The position numbers and the translations under genes are program-made. The notes under the pieces are model-generated. The model had not been told where the DNA came from, did no database searches, and was given only the letters and a program-made list of their open reading frames with translations. This document shows, one piece after another, positions 54,650-63,565 of a DNA stretch of 64,000 bases. The DNA is from Neobacillus sp. SuZ13 (GTDB lineage Bacteria; Bacillota; Bacilli; Bacillales; Cytobacillaceae): NCBI RefSeq assembly GCF_030123365.1, contig NZ_CP126107.1, forward strand, positions 419,501-483,500. Direction: 5' to 3'. The first letter of the stretch is position 1. Every line of letters begins with the position of its first letter.

Positions 54650-56110
54650 ATGTCAAAGTTTTTCCCGATTTTTACAAATGAGAAGGATTCTGTGGTTTAT
54701 AATCCAGATGATTTAATTGACTTATTTTTAGACTGTACAGCGGACGGGATTTGTATGGTTGATATGGAGAATCGGTTTATTCGAGTGAACCATGTATATA
54801 CGAAAATATTTGGCTATACAGAGGACGATGTAATAGGTAGAAGAATTGATGAATTTCCAAATCCGGACATAGTGAATGAAACGATAGAATCAGTTAAACG
54901 TGGTAAAGCATTTTCCGATATGGTTACTCAACAATACCATAAAGATGGGTCCATTCTTGATATTGCAGTTTCGTATTCCCCTTTTCGAAATCGTTGTGGG
55001 GAGATTATTGCCGTCCTGGCAATCTTTCGGGATATTACGGAGCATATTAATATTGAAAGAGAATTAAAAAGAACACGTGAGATGTACAAGCTAATTACAG
55101 AAAATACAACAGATATGATTAAGGTTTATACAACAGATGGAAAGGTCCTTTATGCATCTCCATCCCATGAAGAAGGAATTGGGTATACTCCTGATCAATT
55201 ATTAGGTAAAAATGTCTATGACCTTATCTTGCCAGAGGAAATTGACCATTTTGAAAAAGTTTATCAACGCCTGATAAAAACGAAGGAACCTCAATTGCTC
55301 CAAACGCAGGTCAAAACGGGTGATAATGAAGTAATCTATTCAGAGACAATGATTTCTCCCATCTTAAATGAACAAGGCGAAATCGATTCGTATGTTACGG
55401 TTGGCAGAAATATTACGGACCGAGTTAAAAATGATGAAGCCCTCCGAAATTTAGATCGTCTCTCTATTATCGGACAATTAGCAGCAGGGGTTGCTCACGA
55501 GATCCGAAATCCTCTAACTTCATTAAAGGGATTTTCAAAGTTGTTAAAAGAGACACTTAACAAAGAGAAACAAGGTGAATATTTATCAATCATCATGAAC
55601 GAACTAGATCGTATTGATATTATCGTCAATGAATTTATGTCGTTGGCAAAGCCACAGGCGATTCTATTTGAACAAGAAAGTTTACATACAATCTTAGAAA
55701 GTACGGTTAATATTTTACATCCACAGGCATTGTTGCATAATGTTCAGATTAAAAATCATTATCGAAAAAATGATATCATTTTAAATTGCAATCCTAATCA
55801 ATTGAAACAGGTTTTTGTTAATTTTTTAAAAAATGCAATTGAATCGATGCCATTTGGCGGGAATGTCAATATTCATGTCCAAAGGATGGAAGGCAATTAC
55901 GTGCAGATACGTTTTTCAGATGAAGGGATGGGAATTGACACCGAATTGATGCGCTTTTTGGGAACACCGTTCTATACGACGAAGGACAAAGGAATTGGAC
56001 TCGGCCTAACCGTCAGCAATAAAATTATCCAGGAACACAACGGCACCATGAACATTGAAAGTAAAATGGGCAGGGGCACAACCGTTAAAGTTGAACTGGA
56101 ATGTGTTTAA
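54650..56110 (+). CDS. Orphan histidine kinase with two PAS domains, sporulation-kinase type
   Basis: A 486-residue soluble kinase: PAS 1 (about 20-135), PAS 2 (about 145-258), HisKA with His283 (GVAHEIRNPLTSLKGFSKLL), and HATPase with QVFVNFLKNAIESMPFGG, DEGMGI and GIGLGL. This is the layout of Bacillus phosphorelay kinases such as KinA and KinE. I start at ATG 54650, 8 bases after GGAGAG; the frame opens 14 codons earlier without a ribosome site. It shares its catalytic core with the kinase at 40490, so the two are paralogues. Confidence 0.88.
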   Translation: MSKFFPIFTNEKDSVVYNPDDLIDLFLDCTADGICMVDMENRFIRVNHVYTKIFGYTEDDVIGRRIDEFPNPDIVNETIESVKRGKAFSDMVTQQYHKDGSILDIAVSYSPFRNRCGEIIAVLAIFRDITEHINIERELKRTREMYKLITENTTDMIKVYTTDGKVLYASPSHEEGIGYTPDQLLGKNVYDLILPEEIDHFEKVYQRLIKTKEPQLLQTQVKTGDNEVIYSETMISPILNEQGEIDSYVTVGRNITDRVKNDEALRNLDRLSIIGQLAAGVAHEIRNPLTSLKGFSKLLKETLNKEKQGEYLSIIMNELDRIDIIVNEFMSLAKPQAILFEQESLHTILESTVNILHPQALLHNVQIKNHYRKNDIILNCNPNQLKQVFVNFLKNAIESMPFGGNVNIHVQRMEGNYVQIRFSDEGMGIDTELMRFLGTPFYTTKDKGIGLGLTVSNKIIQEHNGTMNIESKMGRGTTVKVELECV

Positions 56111-56127
56111 ATTTGGAGAATAAAAAA

Positions 56128-56167
56128 GGGTGTCAGGCACCACGGAGTTACGTGATGTCTGATACCC
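56128..56167. terminator. Hairpin built from a dispersed repeat, probable shared terminator
   Basis: The repeat copy GGTGTCAGGCACC (56129-56141) pairs with GTGATGTCTGATACCC (56152-56167) to form a long imperfect stem between the convergent kinase and YkuK-type genes. A run of A residues precedes it, so it can end the minus-strand transcript with a U run. Confidence 0.65.
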
Positions 56168-56719
56168 TTATTTGGTGTATCGATTTGCGTAGCTGGAAGC
56201 AACAAAGGCGTTTGGTTTGATTTTTGGTTCAACGCCCATAGATTCAATTCTGGTAACCATTTCTTTCACAAACTCACTTGTCTTGTTCCGCTTTCCTGCA
56301 CCAATATCAATATGCCCCTCCATGGTGAAGGTTGCTCCTTGATAGATATAGGGAAGGACAAGATTGATTAACTCATTTTTCCTATCTTCGGTGAACATCG
56401 AAACAATTTCTTCCGTTAATGATAGTTCAAGAGATATCCGCTCATGCAAGTGTGTCATTTTCCTAGGAATGACCACCTTCCTTATGCACGCCCATACGCC
56501 TTTTCCCTTATTCTGAATAACAAGCCCGGTAATAAAAACAGTCGTAGATTTATGGACTTGAGAATCTGTGCCGACCATTAGTTTATAGTTTCCATTAGGA
56601 TCTACCTTCATGAATGATACGATTCGTTCAAATACCTGCTCGAAGGACATCCCATTTTCTTGGAGATTTTGAAACAAATCTTGATAACCTCCGCTTTTTT
56701 TCATATTGAAGCACCACAT
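56168..56719 (-). CDS. YkuK-family protein (DUF458, RNase H-like)
   Basis: A protein of about 178-183 residues of the DUF458/YkuK group, with an RNase H-like fold. Family blocks are VGTDSQVHKSTTVFITGLVI near residue 48 and GHIDIGAGKRNKTSEFVKEM near 134; conserved Asp and Glu residues could bind metal. The start is either 56719 or ATG 56704; neither has a well-spaced ribosome site. Function in the cell is not known to me. Confidence 0.82.
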   Translation of the reverse strand: MWCFNMKKSGGYQDLFQNLQENGMSFEQVFERIVSFMKVDPNGNYKLMVGTDSQVHKSTTVFITGLVIQNKGKGVWACIRKVVIPRKMTHLHERISLELSLTEEIVSMFTEDRKNELINLVLPYIYQGATFTMEGHIDIGAGKRNKTSEFVKEMVTRIESMGVEPKIKPNAFVASSYANRYTK

Positions 56720-56864
56720 CTTTCCTTTCCAACTGAAAAAGTTTAGTCTCGCCTCTTATTCCTATCTTATGGAAAGAGTTATATAGTCGTGCAGCCATTG
56801 AAATAAATGATCTTCTTAGAAATGTATGTAGAAAGGTGCGCAAAAATGCCAGATGGTTGTCTAA

Positions 56865-56877
56865 GGTGTCAGGCACC
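56865..56877 (+). repeat. Dispersed repeat copy GGTGTCAGGCACC
   Basis: Exact 13-base copy followed by GCTCGTGGACA. It lies in the 56720-57020 gap, which otherwise holds no gene; the 95-codon frame across it is not supported. Confidence 0.75.
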
Positions 56878-57020
56878 GCTCGTGGACAAATGCTTCACTT
56901 GTACGAAAACGAAAAATTCGATCAGCTTTTTTTCTAAAAACAATTATATGCCTAACAATATTTGTGCCAGTCCATCATTAGATAAAGAAAAGAAACTAAA
57001 AAGAATAGGGATGGATGGAG

Positions 57021-57185
57021 ATGGCAAAGAGAAACCGAGGGAAAACAATCAGCTACCTGCCTTCAAATGGGCGCGGAACCTGCCCGATATGTGAAAGAAC
57101 AAGAATCAAACTACTATATCCACATCAAACAGAAACAAACGAAACCATTAAAGTTTGCAAATATTGCCGGGATAAAAAATATTAA
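57021..57185 (+). CDS. 54-residue zinc-ribbon-like small protein
   Basis: From ATG 57021 the frame reads MAKRNRGKTISYLPSNGRG, then CPIC (Cys21, Cys24) and, after a 21-residue loop, CKYC (Cys46, Cys49), ending DKKY. Two CxxC knuckles in a basic 54-residue protein strongly suggest one structural zinc ion, as in small ribosomal or RNA-linked ribbons. AGGGATGG lies just upstream. It is flanked by dispersed-repeat copies on both sides. I do not recognise the exact family. Confidence 0.65.
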   Translation: MAKRNRGKTISYLPSNGRGTCPICERTRIKLLYPHQTETNETIKVCKYCRDKKY

Positions 57186-57194
57186 TAAACTAAA

Positions 57195-57207
57195 GGTGTC
57201 AGGCACC
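57195..57207 (+). repeat. Dispersed repeat copy GGTGTCAGGCACC
   Basis: Exact copy, followed by ACTCGTGGACA, so the match to the copy at 56865 extends about 10 bases further than the core. Confidence 0.75.
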
Positions 57208-57268
57208 ACTCGTGGACATTTTTCTTTTTTGAGTGGAACGTTAGAAACAAATTTATAATGAGAAAACA

Positions 57269-57298
57269 AGGGCACCCTAATTAATATAGGTGCCTTTT
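57269..57298 (+). terminator. Terminator downstream of the zinc-ribbon gene
   Basis: GGCACC pairs with GGTGCC across a 13-base AT-rich loop, preceded by AAG and followed by TTTTT. Confidence 0.7.
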
Positions 57299-57362
57299 TG
57301 TGCCTTAAACTGGCTTATAGAGTCCGCGTGAGACGGAAAAATTGCCGCGAGTGTCTTTTTAC

Positions 57363-57375
57363 GGTGCCTGACACC
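57363..57375 (-). repeat. Dispersed repeat copy in inverted orientation
   Basis: GGTGCCTGACACC is the exact reverse complement of the copies at 56865 and 57195. The remaining bases to 57527 hold no gene. Confidence 0.75.
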
Positions 57376-57527
57376 AAACTATATCTTTTGACCCATATTT
57401 GGTAATGAATGGGTTTTCTGTTTGGTATTTTGGTAGGATGGAATTATTTCAGGTTTCGTAATAAAATAAGTCTCACGGAATAAAAATACATAGAAACTAA
57501 TAATGATACATAGGCGGAGGGGTACAT

Positions 57528-59909
57528 ATGAAAAAGAAGAAGGCGGTTGCTGGTCTACTGACTATAGGTTTGTTAACGTCAGCTCCATGGTCTGTTGGAC
57601 TTGCTGAGGCTCCAAAATGGACAAACGTTAATGCATATGAAGAACAAAATGGAAGCTTGTTTAATAGTGAAAACTATGATTTTGTTAAATTCTCGCAAAT
57701 TGGCTCAAAGTTAGCTGACATACAAAAGCAGTCTAATAGAGTTAAAGTGGAGGTACGCGGAAAATCAGCGGATGGCCATCCTCTATATGTTGTAACGATT
57801 GCAGACCCAACTACGCAAGGAAAGTTTGGAAAAATCCAATCCCTAAGAAAACAAATGTTTAAAAACCCTGGTAAGGCGCAAGATTGGATTAAAAATAACC
57901 CTGACTTTAAAGTTCCAATCATGATTAACGGTTCTATTCATGGAACAGAATTCGTTGGTTCTGATGCACTTCTTCAGCTTATTGAACGCTTTGCAACACA
58001 GAATGACCAGGAGACCAAAAATATTTTAGAAAATAATATTCTGATCTTCAATGTCGTTCAAAACCCTGATGGACGTGTGAATGCTACTCGTTTTAATGGA
58101 GAGGGTATTGACTTGAATCGTGACTTTATTACCCAGTCACAGCCAGAAACGAAAGAAACGGTTGAACTTATTAAAGAATGGAATCCGATGGTATTCCTTG
58201 ATACACATGGATACGTGAAAAACTACGGTCCGAACTTACAAGGATTAATCGAACCATGTACGCCGCCGCATAACCCTAACTATGAGTATGACCTTTATAA
58301 TAAGTGGGCTATTGAACAAGCGAAAGCAATGGAAGCATCAATAATGAAAGATAAGGTTAATTATAAGGGAAACCTATATCAAAGCATGTTAGGTGCTTAC
58401 GTTCCACAGCGGGATGATGCTGCTGGATGGGATGATTATCCGCCAATCTTTACACCAATGTACGCCATGTACCACGGGGCTTATGGCCATACATTAGAGG
58501 CACCGACCAATGATTTAGACGGTGTTCGCTGGCAATACAACGCCATATTAGGCGCGTTAAAATTTGCTACAGAAAATAAACAAGGCATGATCACAGACCA
58601 AATCGAAATGTTTAAACGAGGGATTAACTTTGATCATCCATTCCATCAAGATGGTTTCTTCCCGAAAGCCTATATCCTACCAGTTGACGAGAAGGACCCA
58701 ACTGTAATGAATAAGGCTGTTAATCACTTAATTAATAATGATATTGATGTGGTTCAAGCTACGAAGGCCTTTACGGCAGATGGAAAAACCTATCCAAAAG
58801 GAACCTATCTTGTTCAAATAGATCAAGCAAAGGCTGGTCTAGCTAATACAATGCTGTGGGATGGAGAAGATATCTCTAACGATACGCCAGCAATGTATGA
58901 TATTTCTGCCTGGAGTTTACCAGAGCTTTGGGGCTTTGAAGCGGTGCCAACACAAAGCACGGTGGATGTGTCAGCAACAAAGGTTAATCAAGTCACAGGT
59001 CAAGGATCCGTTTCTGGTAAGGGGCCATTCTTGATTCCAAACAGCTCCGTTAAAGCTGTTAATCTAGTAAATACATTGTTACAACAAGGTGTTTCTGTAA
59101 AGCGTGATGCAGAGGGGAACTTCTACACAGAAGCGGCGGCGAACCAAATTTCAGCAGCTGTGAAAGCATCAGGATTACAGGTTGCATCTACAGATAAGGT
59201 GCCTGCTGATGCAGTGGGGTTAACTAAATTGAAGGTAGCCATTTTGAAGGATGGCGGAATGGGCAAAGTCCAGTCCCATAGCGGAACGAAGCTTGCTTTG
59301 AAACGACTTGGCTTTGATGTGACTGAAGTGACGCCAGTGGAAGTAGCAGAAAAAGGGCTCGAAGGGTTCGATACCTTTGTTTATAGCGGTACAGAAGGCC
59401 TTATTTCAAAAACTCCAACCGCAGCTAACAAAGAATTCGGCTTCCAAAATGCAGGGCAGTTCGATTTGTTTAAGGCAAATGTTAATAATTTTGTCAGCAA
59501 CGGCGGCAAGTATATTGCTGTGGGAGCAGGGGCATCAAACGCAACAAAAACTCTTGGTCTTACCGACGATGGAATTAATCCTGCTGGATCAAATAGCAAT
59601 GGAATCGTGAAGGTTAACTATGAAGGAACTGGCCTAACTGCTGGCTATGGCCAGAACGACCTTGGTTTTGTTTATCGCCCGGTTTGGTATACCGGTACAG
59701 ATAATGATGAAGTTGTTGCAACTCTAGCAAACACTGATGATTTCTTTATGGCAGGCCATTGGATTAATAGAAAAGAAGAGGCCAAGGGTCAGGCTGTAAT
59801 CGTCAAAGAGAAGGATAAGGATGTAACAATGATTGGTTTAGAAGCAGGCTTCCGTGATCATACAGATTACCTATTCCGCCTATTATCTAATGCCATTTTT
59901 GAAAAGTAA
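57528..59909 (+). CDS. Secreted M14-family zinc carboxypeptidase, large
   Basis: A 793-residue secreted protein with a signal peptide (cut near residue 26). The M14 catalytic domain spans about 48-375 with zinc ligands His138 and Glu141 (HGTEF) and His227 (DTHGY), the substrate-binding NRD motif near 197 and a candidate catalytic Glu in GHTLEAP. Residues 390-793 form C-terminal domains; 555-700 resemble a class I amidotransferase-like fold (VAILKDGGMG, FDTFVYSGTEG, GKYIAVGAG). GGAGGGG precedes ATG 57528. Likely degrades external peptides. Confidence 0.88.
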   Translation: MKKKKAVAGLLTIGLLTSAPWSVGLAEAPKWTNVNAYEEQNGSLFNSENYDFVKFSQIGSKLADIQKQSNRVKVEVRGKSADGHPLYVVTIADPTTQGKFGKIQSLRKQMFKNPGKAQDWIKNNPDFKVPIMINGSIHGTEFVGSDALLQLIERFATQNDQETKNILENNILIFNVVQNPDGRVNATRFNGEGIDLNRDFITQSQPETKETVELIKEWNPMVFLDTHGYVKNYGPNLQGLIEPCTPPHNPNYEYDLYNKWAIEQAKAMEASIMKDKVNYKGNLYQSMLGAYVPQRDDAAGWDDYPPIFTPMYAMYHGAYGHTLEAPTNDLDGVRWQYNAILGALKFATENKQGMITDQIEMFKRGINFDHPFHQDGFFPKAYILPVDEKDPTVMNKAVNHLINNDIDVVQATKAFTADGKTYPKGTYLVQIDQAKAGLANTMLWDGEDISNDTPAMYDISAWSLPELWGFEAVPTQSTVDVSATKVNQVTGQGSVSGKGPFLIPNSSVKAVNLVNTLLQQGVSVKRDAEGNFYTEAAANQISAAVKASGLQVASTDKVPADAVGLTKLKVAILKDGGMGKVQSHSGTKLALKRLGFDVTEVTPVEVAEKGLEGFDTFVYSGTEGLISKTPTAANKEFGFQNAGQFDLFKANVNNFVSNGGKYIAVGAGASNATKTLGLTDDGINPAGSNSNGIVKVNYEGTGLTAGYGQNDLGFVYRPVWYTGTDNDEVVATLANTDDFFMAGHWINRKEEAKGQAVIVKEKDKDVTMIGLEAGFRDHTDYLFRLLSNAIFEK

Positions 59910-59921
59910 AAAAAAAGCGAA

Positions 59922-59953
59922 AGCCCGGATCAGATAAATGAACCGGGCTATTT
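59922..59953 (+). terminator. Terminator of the large M14 gene
   Basis: AGCCCGG pairs with CCGGGCT across an AT-rich loop, followed by ATTTG. Confidence 0.7.
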
Positions 59954-60012
59954 GTTATGCATTAAAGGTAAGTAAAGTGCGTCATAAAAATCCCTTAAAA
60001 GTAAGGCCAAAT

Positions 60013-60043
60013 AAAAAAAGAGCTGACCTAAGGGCCAGCCCTT
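60013..60043 (-). terminator. Terminator of the frameshifted carboxypeptidase gene
   Basis: Read on the minus strand, GGGCTGGCC pairs with GGTCAGCTC (two wobbles) and is followed by seven T residues. Confidence 0.75.
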
Positions 60044-60050
60044 CCCTAGA

Positions 60051-62458
60051 TTACTTGATTGTAATTGTAGCAGAATTATAGTTATTCTTCTCTTTACTAA
60101 TTGGGTTATAATTCTTTTCAATGTTTCCTGCTGCGTCTATAGCGAACCATTTCAATGTTGTCGTTTTATCAATTTTTAAAGCTTCGGCATCTTCACGAAT
60201 GCCGCTTAAATTAATTTTTGCAGATTCAAAGGTAGGACGGCTGCCGTCAAGGGTATAATAAATAGTCGCAGGCTCGCTAGTCTTAAAGGTAACATCTACT
60301 GGTCCAGTGAATTTACCGCTTCCTGGTACAACTTGGGAAGTCGGACGCTGATGGTCCTTCGACTGATTGTAGGCAACTTTAAACATCCCTATTAAACCAT
60401 TTGCAAATTCCATGGCTTCTTCGTGCCCTTCTTCAAAAGATGGCTGGAATCCAACTGCTTGCCATTGTTGTGTCTCCTTATTCCATAAATCCGCACCAAC
60501 TTCAAAATCCCAAGCATAGATCCCTTTTTCATACCATAGGTAGTCTGCGGAATTTCCCGCTGCAGAGTAAAGAACATCTGGAACTGGACCAGTGCGGCTC
60601 GGAAGAATGACTGTGCCGCGATAATCCTGAATATCGTTTAGAATCGTATCGGAAGCTGCCCAGTAAAAGGCTTCTTCACCAGCAGTTGGACGTGGCAGAG
60701 TTGTACGATTTGCATCGTAGGCACCAGGTGACCACATAAAGTAACCCCCATAGCTATGAATATTCATGGCAAATTTAATGTTAGGATTTTCATTGGCTAA
60801 CCAAACTATGTTTTTAGCTTCTGGTTCAGAGGTTTCCGCAGGGCCTGCATAGGTTCCACTAGTACAATTTGTTGTGGATGCACCAATAAATCCATCAAAT
60901 GCAGAACCTACAGAATGGTTTCGATTAATATCAACTCCCCAAGAATTACGGGATCCTGGATCAGATTGAGCAGGACCACAATAATTGGTCATATTTTTCC
61001 GCTGCATGTTGTAGTCATAGAAAGTGTAATGCGCACCATCAGGATTTACAGACGGTACAAGGAAAATATCCAAGTTATCTACAAGGCGTTTCGTTTCGCC
61101 GTCGTGTGCATAATTTCGGAGTAAGCGCTCTGCTGTTTCAATCGTCACTAGCGGTGTAACCCATTCACGGGCGTGCTCTTGTGCATACCCTAAAACACCT
61201 GGTTTCGAGCCATCACGATGTTTCCCAATACGAATCGCTTTTACGGTAAAAGGCTCACGGGAAATGTTTGCTGGTGCTTTTAAACCGTCCGTTAATTTCG
61301 CAGTAGCTGGTAAAACAGTTCCTGTCCCAGCATTGCCGCGATATGTATTAGCGGTGATGAGTGAACTTGCAGAAGAGTCAGCATTTATGGCATCTATCAC
61401 TTGTTTCGCCGTACTGGTAATCTGGCCAGAAGAGTCAGATGCTAAAGAGACTGAAACCTTTTTCCCCTCGACGTTAATTTTTAAGGAAGAATCATTACTT
61501 TTAGGATCCTTGAACTCTACTGAAATATCATTACCGCCTTCATGGCCCCATGCTTTGGATGTAACTACAACAGAGGTAGCCTGGGTGCTGCCTATTTGAG
61601 CTTGTGCAAGTCGTCTATATCCATTTGTTTTATTAGGCATTTCAATGATATCTACTAAACCAGGAAACTCTTTTGCTAGTTTTTCAGCCCGTTCATATAA
61701 TTCTGTTGGATCCATATATGGTCAACAAAGTCTTTGACATAGTGTGTCTGCGGATTCCCAGGCTTGTCCGCTCCGAGCCATTCCGTAACAGGGCTTGAAA
61801 CAGTTCCACCAAGGTTACTTGCTAACTTTACAGAAGCTGGGATAGTGCTCACGGGAACCTCAAGATAATGATATAAGTATTCACCGGCATCCACCTTTCT
61901 GGAGAGTGTGGCCGATTTTTCAACGCCGTTTTCTGTCCAAGTAGCTGTAAGTGCGGTGCTTGCTGAAACACCTGCAGTTGATTTCGCCTCGATATAGAGA
62001 AAGGTTTCAGATTGGTTTGTGTAGTAATTGGCGCGAAGGATTTTAAGAGAATCCTCAGAAGCCGTCAAGTTTGACTCTTGTTGTAAAGCCGTTTGTCTCT
62101 CTACCGTTCTCGTATTCCATTGCTTTTCTGTGATCAGTGTGTCTTTTACCTTAATTCCAAATGTTTTTAACATGGCAATCTCAGTTGGTGTAACAACCGC
62201 ATCCATTTCAAAAATTCCATTGTTTTCACTGGCCCGGTGTGTAAGGTCAATGCCTAACTCTAAAAGTTTATCCTTTGCATTCTGATTAGGTACCTCTAGT
62301 TGAACGATTGAGAAGGATTCTGCCTTTGGCAGCGGTAGATCGGGCTGCCCAGCTGCGCTGGCGGATGTACTAAAATCTGGATTGAATACCGAAAAGCCTA
62401 ATCCAGTCATAGCAGTCATGACCATCAAATTCTTTTTCCATTTTTGTCTCTTTTTCAC
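60051..62458 (-). pseudogene. Secreted M14 carboxypeptidase split by a frameshift, with an inserted domain
   Basis: Two overlapping frames give one protein. The first (62458 to 61676) starts with GTG behind AGGAGGTG and carries a signal peptide and a prodomain, ending in frame at TAG. The second (61715 to 60051) holds the M14 domain with HAREW (His181, Glu184 in its own numbering) and NIHSYGG (His320), then a chitobiase-type C-terminal fold (PATIYYTLDGSRPTF). The switch point is at the ATATAT tract 61714-61719. Within the M14 domain, about 105 residues (43-147) are an insert rich in Ser, Asp and Lys between IGSTQ and LKAPAN. Either an inactivated gene, a sequencing slip or a slippage site. 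Confidence 0.85.
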
Positions 62459-63008
62459 GAAATTACTGCACCTCCTGATTTATCACTAAATTTTGATGAT
62501 ACAAGCCAATATTAAATATAATTTTGAGAATACCTTGTCGAAATTACCGAACGGTACTCATAATTCGTCCTACAAAAATTTCGGTGTTCGAAGAATTGAA
62601 TATTATTTTAGAAAATTGATTATTTAGGAAATATTATCCAGTACAAAAGTTTTAGGTATATCTAGGAAACTGTCGAATTAGGGAATAAATGCTTCGAAGT
62701 GCGCTATTTTATAATATTGTTATGACAAAATCCAACTTGATTTGTGTCTCATTCCCTGTAGCTTTCTGTCGAATCCTACAAGTTTATGAAGATTCTTTTT
62801 TTAGCAATTTGCACCACATTTTGCTGATTGCCCGGCTTTAAAACTTTTAAAAAAACTATATTGAACTTTATAAAGAACGATCTTTCTGTAAAATAGGAGT
62901 TTTCCCATTATGGTTTGGGAGGATACGGTAAAAATCGCAATATTGATTGTTTAACTATCCAATGCCTAACCTAGATATTTTATATAGAAGGGGGAAATTG
63001 CTGTTGCA
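62459..63008. other. AT-rich intergenic stretch
   Basis: No gene supported. The first 20 bases hold the ribosome site of the minus-strand peptidase gene. I see nothing else with confidence up to the tandem repeats. Confidence 0.6.
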
Positions 63009-63423
63009 GCACTTCCCGTGGAGGTAATATTATGCTCACAGCGGTAAATGAAGGGGGCGTCCATTGCCCCTGGAGGTAAAATTATGCTCCCAACGGTAAA
63101 TGAAGGGGTCTTCCATTGCCCGTGAAGGTAAAATTATGCTCCCAACGGTAAATGAAGGGGTCTTTCATTGCCCATGGAGGTAAAATTATGCTCACAGCGG
63201 TAAATGAAGGGGGCGTCCATTGCCCCTGGAGGTAAAATTATGCTCCCAACGGTAAATGAAGGGGTCTTCCATTGCCCGTGAAGGTAAAATTATGCTCCCA
63301 ACGGTAAATGAAGGGGTCTTCCATTGCCCGTGAAGGTAAAATTATACACTCAACGGTAAATGAAGGGGTCTTCCATTGCCCATGAAGGTAAAATAAAGCT
63401 CCCAACGGTAAATGAAGGGTCTT
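63009..63423 (+). repeat. Eight tandem copies of a 52-bp repeat
   Basis: Units start at 63009, 63061, 63113, 63165, 63217, 63269, 63321 and 63373 (last one 51 bp). Each has GGTAAA after GGAG or GAAG, then a conserved block around CGGTAAATGAAGGG. Units 1-3 and 4-6 form a duplicated 156-bp trimer. In most units the GGAGGTAAAATTATG or GAAGGTAAAATTATG stretch looks like a ribosome site plus start codon, leading into 13-15 codons. There are no unique spacers, so it is not CRISPR. Confidence 0.92.
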
Positions 63424-63565
63424 ACATTTCTCCCAGGCAATTGATGCACTCTTTTATAAAAGGATATAAATACTACTTGTCGAATAAACATAATTGTAAA
63501 GAATTGGTTTGGAGTTGGTTGAAGGGGAGCAATTAGAAAAATAGATGCGAAAAGGGGTGGGATGA

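Noticed and set aside
56807..57258. Two plus-strand frames around the zinc-ribbon gene
   Set aside because: They read through dispersed-repeat copies in other frames; the 54-residue frame at 57021 has the better cysteine pattern.
63009..63423. CRISPR array
   Set aside because: The 52-bp units are contiguous and nearly identical with no unique spacers and no cas genes nearby.
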